From an uncultured Marinobacter sp. (GTDB lineage: Bacteria > Pseudomonadota > Gammaproteobacteria > Pseudomonadales > Oleiphilaceae): DNA of 64,000 bases. The DNA is taken from contig NZ_CAMYMK010000009.1 in NCBI RefSeq assembly GCF_947259545.1, positions 348,777 to 412,776 of the forward strand, given 5' to 3'. The notes under the pieces were generated by a model. The model had not been told where the DNA came from. It worked only from the letters and a program-made list of their open reading frames with translations, and did no database searches. The translations under genes were made by a program, and so were the position numbers. Below, piece by piece: positions 46,484 through 55,928 of the stretch (positions within the stretch are counted from its first letter, which is position 1; each line of letters starts with the position of its first letter).

Positions 46484-46594
46484 GGAATTGGTTGGGTAGG
46501 GCTCTCCAAAACCCTGCGGAGCCATGGATGGCGGAGCGGAGCGTACATGGATGTATTCACAGCGTGTTTTGGAGAGCCCTACCCAACCAATTCC
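46484..46594. repeat. Hairpin repeat family A, copy 2
   Basis: A 29-bp perfect inverted repeat (46484-46512 with 46566-46594) surrounds a 53-nt core (46513-46565). The core is 49/53 identical to copy 1 and of equal length, but the arms are entirely different. It lies between the divergent cobT and cbiB genes and creates a spurious N-terminal extension of the cbiB frame. Confidence 0.92.
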
Positions 46595-46647
46595 TGGCTC
46601 CCAAGTTTTGTCTGCTTAAGAGAGATGCTGCCGATTTGAACGCCTTT

Positions 46648-47589
46648 ATGTTCCCCGTGATTGTTTGCCTTCTTGCTGTGCTACTGGATCGCTGGCTCGG
46701 TGAACCACGCCGTTGGCATCCGCTGGTGGGGTTCGGGCGTCTGGCTGCGTTAGTTGAACGGCGGTTGAATCGGTCGCCGGAGCACACGGGCCGGTCAATA
46801 TTCTTGGGGCTGTTGGGTGTATTAATCGTCGTGTTGCCTGTGCTGGTGGTCGCCGAGTCGTTGCGATGGGCGCTGGATGGCTGGACATACCTGCTACTGC
46901 AAGCTGTGGTGTTGTATTTTGCTCTGTCGATCAGGGGGCTGACAGAACACGGCCGGGCAGTGTCGGATGCGTTGCATAGCGGCGATCTTGAGCAAGCACG
47001 GGAGCAGGTAGGCCGGATTGTGAGCCGCAAGGCCAGTGAGCTGGACGAACAGGGTGTGGCATCGGCGGCAAGCGAGTCGATGCTGGAAAATGGGGCGGAT
47101 GCGGTGTTTGCCAGTTTGTTCTGGTTTCTGGTGGCGGGGATTCCCGGTGTGTTGCTGCATCGGATGGTGAACACGCTGGATGCCATGTGGGGCTATCGCA
47201 ATGAACGTTATCTGTATTTCGGGCGGGTGGCCGCCCGGCTGGACGATGTCATGAATTGGGTACCTGCCCGGCTGACCGCGCTGACTTATGCCTTGCTTGG
47301 CAACACCCGCCTGGCCTGGCGTTGCTGGCGGACCCAGGCGCCGGATTGGGACAGCCCGAATGCCGGGCCGGTGATGGCGGCCGGGGCCGGGGCTCTAGAG
47401 GTATCTCTTGGTGGTCCGTCGCCCTATGCTTCAGGCCTAAAGCAAAGACCGGTTCTGGGGCACGGACCAACGGCCAGCGCGGACACGGTGGATGGTGCGC
47501 TCCGTCTGGTATGGATGGGTGTCTGGCTGTGGCTCGGTGTACTCGCTCTGTTGGCTGTAGCAGGACTTCTTTCGGGGGCAGGGACATGA
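46648..47589 (+). CDS. cbiB: Adenosylcobinamide-phosphate synthase (CbiB family)
   Basis: A 313-residue membrane enzyme that attaches (R)-1-amino-2-propanol phosphate to adenosylcobyric acid. Features are [25 protein letters not shown] at the start, several membrane spans, and the motifs [24 protein letters not shown] and [19 protein letters not shown]. The frame is open for 75 more codons upstream, but that part translates repeat A2. The natural start is ATG 46648, where family homology begins. No strong ribosome site is seen. It overlaps cobD by four bases. Confidence 0.92.
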   Translation: MFPVIVCLLAVLLDRWLGEPRRWHPLVGFGRLAALVERRLNRSPEHTGRSIFLGLLGVLIVVLPVLVVAESLRWALDGWTYLLLQAVVLYFALSIRGLTEHGRAVSDALHSGDLEQAREQVGRIVSRKASELDEQGVASAASESMLENGADAVFASLFWFLVAGIPGVLLHRMVNTLDAMWGYRNERYLYFGRVAARLDDVMNWVPARLTALTYALLGNTRLAWRCWRTQAPDWDSPNAGPVMAAGAGALEVSLGGPSPYASGLKQRPVLGHGPTASADTVDGALRLVWMGVWLWLGVLALLAVAGLLSGAGT

Positions 47590-48611
47590 CTGCACCAGAA
47601 CACGGGGGACGACTCAACGCAGCGGCAAAACGCTGGGCCATTCCGCGCGACCGGTGGCTTGATTTGTCCACCGGTATTAATCCCCACGGCTGGCCGGTGC
47701 CGGATCTGCCGCCGGAAGTCTGGCAGCGGTTACCGGAGCCGGATGATGGCCTCGAAGCCCTGGTGCGGCAGTGGGCGGACGCTCCGGCTGACGCCGCCTG
47801 TGTGCCGGTGGCTGGCAGCCAGGAGGCAATCATGGCGTTGCCCCAGATGCGGGCCTCGTGCCGTGTGGGCGTTCCCCGTCCCGGCTACCGGGAGCACGGT
47901 CACAGCTGGTCCTGCGCCGGGCATCACGTGGTCGGCCTGGATTGGGCACGGGTGACTGGTGAGGATGAATCCTGGCTGGACGATCTGGATGTGCTGGTCT
48001 GGATCAACCCTAACAATCCCACTGGAGAGACCATCGAACCAGAGCGCCTGTTGCGCTGGCATCAGCGGCTACAGCACCGGGGTGGCTGGCTGATTGTCGA
48101 TGAGGCGTTCGTGGACGGATGCCCCGAGCTGAGTCTGGGGTTCGCCACCGGGCGGGAGGGTCTGGTGGTGTTGCGATCTGTCGGTAAGTTCTTTGGTCTT
48201 GCGGGCGTGCGGGCAGGCGCGGTGCTGACCGCGCCAGAACTGGCTGAACGCCTGCGGAAAATGATTGGTCCCTGGACGGTCAGTGGACCCGCCCGTTACG
48301 TGATGGGGCTGGCGCTGGCAGATGAACATTGGCAAGTCGCCACGACCGAGCGGTTGTTGGCGGGCAGTCAACGGCTGGGACGGTTGCTGGCTGCTCACGG
48401 CCTGGACGGTTCCGGGGGAACCCTGCCGTTTCGCTACGTTCAGCATCCACGCTCGGCAGAACTCGCCGACGCACTGGCCAGGCAGGGCATTCTTGTTCGC
48501 CAGTTTGATCAGCCGCCGGCCCTGCGGTTTGGATTACCTGGATCCGAAGCAGAGTGGGAACGGCTGTCGCAGGCGCTGGAGGCTTGCCGAATGTCATTGA
48601 CCAATCGTTAA
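47586..48611 (+). CDS. cobD: Threonine-phosphate decarboxylase, aminotransferase class I fold
   Basis: A 341-residue PLP enzyme that makes (R)-1-amino-2-propanol phosphate for CbiB. Segments are [45 protein letters not shown] and the Lys-containing [19 protein letters not shown] (Schiff-base Lys). The ATG overlaps the cbiB stop (ATGA). An upstream in-frame start exists inside cbiB but is not family-supported. The gene name follows enteric usage (cobC in Pseudomonas denitrificans). Confidence 0.92.
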   Translation: MTAPEHGGRLNAAAKRWAIPRDRWLDLSTGINPHGWPVPDLPPEVWQRLPEPDDGLEALVRQWADAPADAACVPVAGSQEAIMALPQMRASCRVGVPRPGYREHGHSWSCAGHHVVGLDWARVTGEDESWLDDLDVLVWINPNNPTGETIEPERLLRWHQRLQHRGGWLIVDEAFVDGCPELSLGFATGREGLVVLRSVGKFFGLAGVRAGAVLTAPELAERLRKMIGPWTVSGPARYVMGLALADEHWQVATTERLLAGSQRLGRLLAAHGLDGSGGTLPFRYVQHPRSAELADALARQGILVRQFDQPPALRFGLPGSEAEWERLSQALEACRMSLTNR

Positions 48612-48629
48612 CCGATTGCTAGCCTTGCC

Positions 48630-48830
48630 GCACTTTTTCAGGTGCCCCGTGCAAAGCGACACAGGGGTGAAACGGGAAGCCGGTCAGATTCCGGCGCTGC
48701 CCCCGCAACGGTAATTGAGTCAACGGTGATCGAATGCGCCACTGTGCCCCTGAGGGTATGGGAAGGCGATCACCCGGGTTTGCCCAAGGCAGACCGCTCA
48801 TAAGCCCGGAGACCGGCCTGAAATTGCCAG
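48630..48830 (+). ncRNA. Cobalamin (AdoCbl) riboswitch
   Basis: The conserved elements appear in order: CAGGTGCCCCGTGC at the 5' end; GGTGAAACGGGAAGCCGGT; CCGGCGCTGCCCCCGCAACGG; GGGAAGGCG; and the B12-box-type AAGCCCGGAGACCGGCCTG at about 48802-48820. It lies in the 375-bp gap between cobD and btuB, about 160 bp before the btuB start. It likely represses the nine-gene btuB-bluB operon when adenosylcobalamin is abundant. Confidence 0.95.
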
Positions 48831-48986
48831 ACGTTGCGGTGGGCGACAGTATGGCAGGTGCCGGCTACTCCGACCTGACCTGGATGCTTCCCGAACACCT
48901 GCTTCTTCTCCCGTTACCCGATTGCCTGCCCCAACGTCATTACCTAATCCATTCGTGCGGGCGAGCACGAGTATGAGGACGTTGAG

Positions 48987-50789
48987 ATGAAGTACGCACT
49001 ACCGACCGTAACCCTGTCTGCGGCAACCCTGTTGATCACTACCCAGCCCGCCCTGGGCGAGGAAGTCTCCGAATCCACACTGAACCCGATCGTGGTCACC
49101 GCGACCCTGGGCCCGAAAACCCGGGGCGAAAGCGATTCCTCTGTTACGATCATTGATGAAGAGACCATCGAACGCCTGCAGCCTCAGACTTTCGAGGAGC
49201 TGCTGGTAGGACAGCCGGGCCTGGATATCACCAGCAACGGCGCGTTCGGCAAGAACATCAGCGTTTACACCCGGGGTACCGGGAGCGAATCCACCGTATT
49301 TCTGGTGGATGGTGTGCGTCTGCGCTCGGCCACCAGCGGCAGTGCCGCGTGGCAGTATTTCCCGCCGCAGATGATTGAGCGCGTGGAAATTGTGCGGGGT
49401 TCCCGCAGTAACCTGTATGGTGCCGATGCCGTTGGCGGCGTTATCCAGGCCTTTACCCACAGCGCGCCGACGGGCAATGAGGGCTGGGTTCAGGCTGGTG
49501 GCGGCAACTTCAACACGCAGGAGTATATCGCCGGAGCCGCCGGTACCGAAGGCCGCATGAAATACAGTCTGAGCGCCAGCCATCTGGAAACCGACGGCAC
49601 CGCCATCGTGGAAGGCGGCGAAGACAAGGGCTTTCGTAACACCTCCGCCCTCGCATCCGTAGCCCACCAGTTTGACTCCGGCGGCGAGGCGGGCATTGTC
49701 CTCATGCGCGCCCAGGGCAATACCGAATTCGAGGGCGGTGACACCGACTTCGCCATCCAGACCCTCGGTTTCCGTCTGGACACACCGATCAGCGACTACT
49801 GGCGCAGCCGCATCCTGTTGGCGGAATCCCTCGACGAATCGGACAACCGCGATACCTTTGGCGACAGCACCTTCGACACCAAGACCCGCAGCGCCCGCTG
49901 GGAGAACCAGATCAGCATTGGTCGTCATGAGTACATCGTGGGGGGCGAACTGCTGGTGGATGAAGTTGACAGCACCACGGAATACGACGAATCGAGCCGC
50001 ACCAACGCTGCCGTTTTTGGCCAGGCCCTGCTGAATTTCGGTCCGACCGATTTTCAATTGAGCCTGCGGGCAGACGACAACGAGGCCTTTGGTCGCGAGG
50101 AAACCGGAGCCGTGGCCATGGGCGTTGACCTGGACCGGAACCATCGGGCCCGGGCGAGCTACAGCACGTCCTTCCGCGCACCCACCTTCAACGACCTCTA
50201 CTTCCCCGGCTTTGGCAATGCGGACCTGCAACCGGAAACCGCTGGCAGCGTGGAGTTGGGTATTGGCGGGCAGTACCACAACTGGTTCTGGGACGCCGCC
50301 ATTTATCAGACCGACGCTGATGACCTGATTGTGTTCACCATGAAGGACGGACGTTTTGCCCCGTTCAATGTGAACGAGGCGCGTATCCGGGGTGCCGAGC
50401 TCAGCGCTGGCCTGGAGCTGGACGCGTGGACCGTGCAGGCGTCCGCCTCGGTCACTGACCCTCGGGACGAGGAGACCGACAACCGCATTCGTCGCCGCAG
50501 CGCCAAGCAGTTCCGGGTGGATGTGGACCGGGCCTTTGGCCAGGTTTCCCTGGGCACCACCGTGAAGGGCCAGGGCTATCGCTACGACGATGCAGAAAAC
50601 GAGAACCGGATTGCTGGCTTCACCACCTGGGATTTGCGGGCGAAGTGGCAGATCGACAGCCATTGGACCACCAACCTGACGGTGGACAACGTTCTGGACC
50701 GGGAATACGCCACGGCATTGCGCTTCGATGGAAGTGAGTACATTGCCGCCGGTCGCACCGCGATGTTGACCCTACGCTACGACATCTGA
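48987..50789 (+). CDS. btuB: TonB-dependent vitamin B12 receptor
   Basis: A 600-residue outer-membrane receptor. The signal peptide (to about 25) is followed by a TonB-box-like ESTLNPIVVTAT. The plug domain has ETIERLQPQTFEELLVGQPGL, SVYTRGTGSESTVFLVDGVRL and VEIVRGSRSNLYGADAVGGVI. The 22-strand barrel ends with the receptor signature VDNVLDREYATAL. Under the riboswitch it imports cobalamin or corrinoid precursors for the BtuFCD transporter encoded downstream. Confidence 0.95.
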   Translation: MKYALPTVTLSAATLLITTQPALGEEVSESTLNPIVVTATLGPKTRGESDSSVTIIDEETIERLQPQTFEELLVGQPGLDITSNGAFGKNISVYTRGTGSESTVFLVDGVRLRSATSGSAAWQYFPPQMIERVEIVRGSRSNLYGADAVGGVIQAFTHSAPTGNEGWVQAGGGNFNTQEYIAGAAGTEGRMKYSLSASHLETDGTAIVEGGEDKGFRNTSALASVAHQFDSGGEAGIVLMRAQGNTEFEGGDTDFAIQTLGFRLDTPISDYWRSRILLAESLDESDNRDTFGDSTFDTKTRSARWENQISIGRHEYIVGGELLVDEVDSTTEYDESSRTNAAVFGQALLNFGPTDFQLSLRADDNEAFGREETGAVAMGVDLDRNHRARASYSTSFRAPTFNDLYFPGFGNADLQPETAGSVELGIGGQYHNWFWDAAIYQTDADDLIVFTMKDGRFAPFNVNEARIRGAELSAGLELDAWTVQASASVTDPRDEETDNRIRRRSAKQFRVDVDRAFGQVSLGTTVKGQGYRYDDAENENRIAGFTTWDLRAKWQIDSHWTTNLTVDNVLDREYATALRFDGSEYIAAGRTAMLTLRYDI

Positions 50790-50811
50790 TTGATTGCGGG
50801 GAGGCAAAGGA

Positions 50812-53800
50812 ATGAACCACACGCGTCCAGTCCGGATCATCAATGGCCCGGTACTCGCATTCCTGCTGGCACTGGCATTGTTGCTCTCGCCCCCGGTATT
50901 CAGTGCCACGGTCGTTGGTGTGGTCTCGGAACGCTCGGCGGCGGAAATGGCCGCCGGGGCGGAACGGTTCCTGGCTGCCAACCCGGACCATCGGGTGGTA
51001 CTACGGACACCGGAACAACTGGCCGCCCTGGATAACCAGGCACTGGATGAACTGGTGGCCGGTGCTGATGCGCTGCTGTTGGCGGCGGTCTTCGGCGATC
51101 AGGTGGGCCGGCTTGAACAGGCGGTTCGGGATCAGGCCGCAGATCGTTCGTTTCCGATACTGGCACTCAACGGCGACCGCGCCCTGACCCGGTTGTCGCG
51201 GCTCGAAGGCCGGGCGGCACTGGGCAGACTGGATGCTTCCTCTCTCAACGACCTGATGAAAGCCCCGGATCCGGGAGCCGATGTGAAGGCCCACCGGGCG
51301 ACCTTGCGCCAGCAGTTTCCGCAACAGGCCCCCTGGCTGGAAGGGCGTGCCCTGTATCAGGGGCGCACGCCGCAACACCTCGATGGTCTGTTGCGTTGGC
51401 TACTGGTGCAGGCAGGCCATGACCTGACCGTGCCTGAACTGCCACCGCGGGCACTGATTCGCTACTACCGCAACGGGGAAGCGGTCAAGGATGCCGGGGA
51501 TTTGAACCTGCAATCCGGCCCGGTGGTCACCCTGCTGGATCTGGACAGCGGCGACCGCCCGGGCGACCGGGCCTTGCTGGATGCCACTTGTGCCGCCCTG
51601 GAAGCCCGGGATATCCAGTGCTTTGCCATCCTGTCCCGTTGGGGCGGTGCCAGCCTGGAAGCGGTGCGCACCCTGGATAACGCCACTGGACCGGCCACTC
51701 TTTCCGGCATCATCAGCCTGCAGGACTTCACCGTGGGCGGCGGTGAGGGACGGCGCCAGGTGACCGAGGCGCTGACCCAACTGGATGTGCCGGTAATCAA
51801 GGGGCTGCGACTGGCCTCCCGCACGGTTAACCAGTGGCAACTGTCAGTGGACGGCATTCCGGCGGACAAGGTGCATTACAAACTGGCCATGCCGGAACTC
51901 CAGGGTGTCAGTCAGCCCATGGTGCTGGCCACCGCCGAACCGGAAGTGATCGACGAACGCACCGGCGTGGCCCTGACTCTGACGCAACCGGTGGCGGACC
52001 GGGTGTCAGCCGTCGCTGATCGCCTGAAACGCTGGCAGGCCCTGCAAACCAAAGACAACGCCGACAAGCGCGTGGCCATCATCTACTACAATCACCCGCC
52101 GGGGCGCCAGAACATTGGTGCGGACAACCTGGATGTGCCTGCCTCCCTCTATGAAATGCTGACCTGGCTCAAGGCCGAGGGCTACGACACGGGCCCGCTG
52201 CCGGACAGCCCGGAAGCCCTCACGGACCTGATCCAGCAGCACGGCGTGAGCCTGCCGGACGATCCCCGGGCCCTGCGGGAGATGGCGGGCCAGGTGGCCT
52301 CCATGGACAGCGACACCTACCGGCGCTACCTGGAGACGTTGCCGGCAGTGGTCCGCCAGGAAATGGCCCACGGCCCCCTGGGCTATCTGCATGAGCGGCT
52401 GGAACAGGCCCACGGCCTGGGTGAGAAGGAACTGGCGACCGGGCTGCTGAATCGGGGCATCCGCGACCTGCGCCATCTGATCGAGCACGTCCAACACCCC
52501 AATCGCAAGAATGCCCTGACCCGGCTGGATGAATACGAGGCCCTCTGGCAGCGTCGCCTGAACGAAGGCGGTCACCAGGAGGCGCTGGTAGCCCGCCGGA
52601 ACGCCCTGGCAGACACCGGTATCCCCGGCCTCAAGGGCTGGGGCGAGGCGCCAGGGAAATCCATGGTGGTGGACGACCGGATGATCTTCCCGGGCCTGCG
52701 ATTCGGCAACATCTTTATCGGCCCGCAACCACCGCGTGGCTGGGAGGTGGATGAGGAACTGCTGCACGCCAACACCACCTTCCCGCCCACCCATCAATAT
52801 GTGGGGTTCTACCACTGGCTGCGGGATCACTATCAGGCGGACGCCCTGGTGTACGTTGGGCGCCACTCCACCCGGGAATTCCTGCCCCGCCGCCGCGCCG
52901 GGCTGACCGGGGATGATTACCCGGACCTGCTGGGTGGCGACCTGCCACTGATTTACCCCTACATCGTTGACGGCGTGGGCGAGGGCATACAGGCCAAACG
53001 CCGTGCCTTGGGCGTGATGATCAGCCACCTGACCCCGCCGCTGGCAGCCACCGAACTCTACGATGAGCTGCTGGAACTGCGGCAACTGGTGGAAACCTGG
53101 GAATCTGCCAACGAGCCCGACAGCCCCACCCGGGAAAGGGCCCTGGATATGCTGCGGGAGAAAATCCGGATACTGGACATCGGCGAGGACCTGGAGCGGG
53201 AAATCGCTGGCGAGATGGGGCTGTCGGAGGACGAAGTGTCCCTGGACGAACTGTCACCCGACCTGTTGGTCCATGAAGCGGGCCACTACGTCACCGATAT
53301 GCAGGAGCATTTCATGCCACTGGGGCTGCACGTGTTCGGCCGTGACTGGAGTGGAGACATGGTGGACACCATGCTGGGCTCAATGGCGGGCAAGGCCGGC
53401 ACTCCGGAGGCGGAATGGCGGCAGAACCTCGAGGCTTCCCCGGCCGCGGAACGCCAAAGCTTTCTTGCCGCGCTTGAGGGCCGCTTTGTGGCGCCGGGGC
53501 AGGGCAACGACCCGCTGCGTACCCCGGCAGTACTGCCAACCGGTCGCAACTTCCACGCCCTGTCCGATGACCTGATTCCAACCCGTGTGGCCTGGTCCCT
53601 GGCCACCGAGCTGGCGGAAGAAGCCATGGCCGACAAGAGCAAACAGCCGGGCGAGAGTGATGCCCTGGTGCTCTGGGCCTCCGACACCGTGCGGGACGAG
53701 GGGGTGATGATCGCCTTCGGCATGAAACTGCTGGGCATTCGCCCGGTGTGGAACAGCCGGGGGATCGTGAAAGGGCTGGAGCGTTTGCCCGCCGGGGCGG

Positions 53801-55026
53801 AGACCGACACGCCGGTTCGGCGCAACGTGGTCTTTACCACCTCCGGACTGTTCCGGGATCTCTACGAGAGCCAGCTGGAATGGCTTGACCTGGCCTCCCG
53901 CTACGCGCTGGCCGGCGCGGCGAACACCATCGAGGCGGAACACCCGGAAATGGTGGAGGCGTTGGATCAGGCCCTGTCGTATTTACCTGCGGACATGCGT
54001 GAACGGGGCGATGAACCCCTGTCGACCAACGGAGTGGCGGCACGTTGGGTGGCCGATACTCGGGTGCTGATGGCCGCGGGCGCCTCCGCGCGGGATGCCG
54101 GTGCCCAGGCCGCCCATCGGGTCTTCGGCACCGCACCGGGGGCCTACGGCGCCGGCGTTAACCGCCTGGCCACCCGCACGGGGGCCTGGCAGGACCGGTC
54201 GCAACTGGGCGATGCCTATCGCCGTCGCATGGGGCACGTCTATGGCAAGGGCAGCCAGGGCGAGCCTGCTCACCAGGCCTTTGATCGCCAGTTACATACG
54301 GTGAATCATACCTACCTGGGGCGGGCCAGCCATCTCTACGGTCTGCTGGATAACGACGACGGGTTCGACTTCCAGGGCGGTCTGTCCAAAGCGGTGGAAC
54401 ACCTGCGTGGCGAGCCCCCGCAGAACCGGGTGTTGCAGTACGCCGATCCGAAAAACCCGCGGGTCGACTCGCTCCAGCGCGCGCTGCAGGTGGAACTGCG
54501 CGCCCGCAACCTCAACCCGCAATGGCTGGCACCGTTGATGGAACATGGTTATGCCGGGGCCCGAACCATGGGCAGCGATTTTCTCGACAACCTCTGGGGC
54601 TGGCAGGTCACCAGCCCCCAGGTGCTGCGCTCCAGCATGTGGGACGAGATCAACGAAGTGTACTTCCAGGATCGCCATGACCTGGGTCTGGATGAGTTCC
54701 TCGCCGAGGGGCACAATGTCCACGTCAAGACCCATATGCAGGCCATTGCGTTGCTGGCGGCCAAGCGGGGATTCTGGGAAGCGGATGTATTCACCCGCCG
54801 TGCCCTGGCCCGTGACTTTGCCGGTAATATCATCGACCATGGCCTGCCTGGCAGCGGTCATACCCGCCCGGATCATCCGCTGATGGACTGGGTGGCGGAT
54901 CAGCTTGAGCCGCAACAGCGGGAAGCCTTTGAATCCGCCCGCAAGGGAGGCTCGGCCGCCTACCCCCTGGGGGCTGCTGCCAACGATGAATGCCAGAACC
55001 AATACAGCCGGACAGCCTCATGCTGA
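50812..55026 (+). CDS. cobN: Cobaltochelatase subunit CobN-like protein with signal peptide
   Basis: A 1404-residue CobN-family protein. Diagnostic segments are YYNHPPGRQNIGADNLDVP, DALVYVGRHSTREFLPRR and NVVFTTSGLFRDLY. The N-terminus (MNHTRPVRIINGPVLAFLLALALLLSPPVFSA) looks like a cleavable signal peptide, so the product is predicted in the periplasm, unlike classical CobN. A TTG six codons upstream is less likely than the ATG behind AAAGG. It lies between btuB and btuF. No CobS/CobT-type AAA or MIDAS subunit is visible, so insertion of cobalt by the classical ATP-driven complex is doubtful. Confidence 0.88.
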   Translation: MNHTRPVRIINGPVLAFLLALALLLSPPVFSATVVGVVSERSAAEMAAGAERFLAANPDHRVVLRTPEQLAALDNQALDELVAGADALLLAAVFGDQVGRLEQAVRDQAADRSFPILALNGDRALTRLSRLEGRAALGRLDASSLNDLMKAPDPGADVKAHRATLRQQFPQQAPWLEGRALYQGRTPQHLDGLLRWLLVQAGHDLTVPELPPRALIRYYRNGEAVKDAGDLNLQSGPVVTLLDLDSGDRPGDRALLDATCAALEARDIQCFAILSRWGGASLEAVRTLDNATGPATLSGIISLQDFTVGGGEGRRQVTEALTQLDVPVIKGLRLASRTVNQWQLSVDGIPADKVHYKLAMPELQGVSQPMVLATAEPEVIDERTGVALTLTQPVADRVSAVADRLKRWQALQTKDNADKRVAIIYYNHPPGRQNIGADNLDVPASLYEMLTWLKAEGYDTGPLPDSPEALTDLIQQHGVSLPDDPRALREMAGQVASMDSDTYRRYLETLPAVVRQEMAHGPLGYLHERLEQAHGLGEKELATGLLNRGIRDLRHLIEHVQHPNRKNALTRLDEYEALWQRRLNEGGHQEALVARRNALADTGIPGLKGWGEAPGKSMVVDDRMIFPGLRFGNIFIGPQPPRGWEVDEELLHANTTFPPTHQYVGFYHWLRDHYQADALVYVGRHSTREFLPRRRAGLTGDDYPDLLGGDLPLIYPYIVDGVGEGIQAKRRALGVMISHLTPPLAATELYDELLELRQLVETWESANEPDSPTRERALDMLREKIRILDIGEDLEREIAGEMGLSEDEVSLDELSPDLLVHEAGHYVTDMQEHFMPLGLHVFGRDWSGDMVDTMLGSMAGKAGTPEAEWRQNLEASPAAERQSFLAALEGRFVAPGQGNDPLRTPAVLPTGRNFHALSDDLIPTRVAWSLATELAEEAMADKSKQPGESDALVLWASDTVRDEGVMIAFGMKLLGIRPVWNSRGIVKGLERLPAGAETDTPVRRNVVFTTSGLFRDLYESQLEWLDLASRYALAGAANTIEAEHPEMVEALDQALSYLPADMRERGDEPLSTNGVAARWVADTRVLMAAGASARDAGAQAAHRVFGTAPGAYGAGVNRLATRTGAWQDRSQLGDAYRRRMGHVYGKGSQGEPAHQAFDRQLHTVNHTYLGRASHLYGLLDNDDGFDFQGGLSKAVEHLRGEPPQNRVLQYADPKNPRVDSLQRALQVELRARNLNPQWLAPLMEHGYAGARTMGSDFLDNLWGWQVTSPQVLRSSMWDEINEVYFQDRHDLGLDEFLAEGHNVHVKTHMQAIALLAAKRGFWEADVFTRRALARDFAGNIIDHGLPGSGHTRPDHPLMDWVADQLEPQQREAFESARKGGSAAYPLGAAANDECQNQYSRTASC

Positions 55027-55913
55027 ATGTCTCCAGACGATTGACCATCATCGGCGCAGCCGTGTTGGCCCTGTGGCAGACGCCTGTTGTTGCCGAGGTG
55101 TGTGCTGTTGATGACACCGGCAAGGAGGTCTGCCTTGAGCAGCCGGCCAGCCGAATCGCGGCGTTGTCCCCCGGTGCCACCGAGCTGGTCTGGGCGGCGG
55201 GAGCCGGAGAAAAAGTGGTCGCGGTGGTGTCCTTCAGTGATTACCCGGAAGCCGCAACGAACGTGCCCTCCGTGGGTAGCCATACCCGTATGGATATGGA
55301 GCGGCTGATGGAGCTGCAGCCGGACCTGGTGATCGGCTGGGTCACAGGCAATCCTCCGGAACAGCTTGAAGCTTTGGCAGACCTGGGGTTACCGGTGTTT
55401 TCCATTGAACCCCGTACGTTTGAGGCGGTGTCTCACACCATTGAACGGCTGGCCACCCTGGCTGGCACCGAAGAAGAAGGCTTTGCCGAAGCTGAACGCT
55501 TCCGCCGGGGCATCGCCAAACTGGAACGCCAATATCGGAATGCGGAGCCTGTGCCCGTGTTCTATCAGGTGTGGGACGAACCGATGATGACCGTGAACGA
55601 TGAACACCTGATCGGCAAGGTGATCACCCTGTGTGGTGGCGTCAATGTCTTCGGCGACCTGGACCGCCTGGTGCCACGCATCAGCGCCGAAGCCGTGATC
55701 GGTGCCAACCCCGAAGCCATTCTTGCCGGTGGCATGGGGGAAGAGAACCGGCACTGGCTGACCCGCTGGGAGGCGTTTCCCGGTATTGAAGCCACCGCCA
55801 AAGACAATCTCTATTTCATTCCGCCGTCCCTGGTGCAGCGCCCAACGCCCCGCATGCTGGAAGGCTCACAACTGTTCTGCCGTAAACTGGACAATGCCCG
55901 TGCCAAACGCTGA
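55020..55913 (+). CDS. btuF: Cobalamin ABC transporter periplasmic binding protein
   Basis: A 297-residue secreted binding protein of the BtuF/FhuD class. The signal peptide ends near VVA. The mature protein has RIAALSPGATELVWAAGAGEKVVAV and PDLVIGWVTGNPPEQLEAL, typical of the BtuF fold. The ATG at 55020 overlaps the cobN stop by 7 bp. An upstream in-frame Met (54990) lies inside cobN. It delivers corrinoids to BtuCD. Confidence 0.92.
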   Translation: MLNVSRRLTIIGAAVLALWQTPVVAEVCAVDDTGKEVCLEQPASRIAALSPGATELVWAAGAGEKVVAVVSFSDYPEAATNVPSVGSHTRMDMERLMELQPDLVIGWVTGNPPEQLEALADLGLPVFSIEPRTFEAVSHTIERLATLAGTEEEGFAEAERFRRGIAKLERQYRNAEPVPVFYQVWDEPMMTVNDEHLIGKVITLCGGVNVFGDLDRLVPRISAEAVIGANPEAILAGGMGEENRHWLTRWEAFPGIEATAKDNLYFIPPSLVQRPTPRMLEGSQLFCRKLDNARAKR

Positions 55914-55928
55914 CCGGAGACTGAGGTC

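Noticed and set aside
46423..46647. N-terminal 75-residue extension of the cbiB reading frame
   Set aside because: It translates hairpin repeat A2, lacks family similarity and has no ribosome site. CbiB homology starts at ATG 46648.
48999..50663. Minus-strand open frame of 554 codons
   Set aside because: It is a complete overlap of btuB, which has clear receptor motifs and is under the riboswitch.
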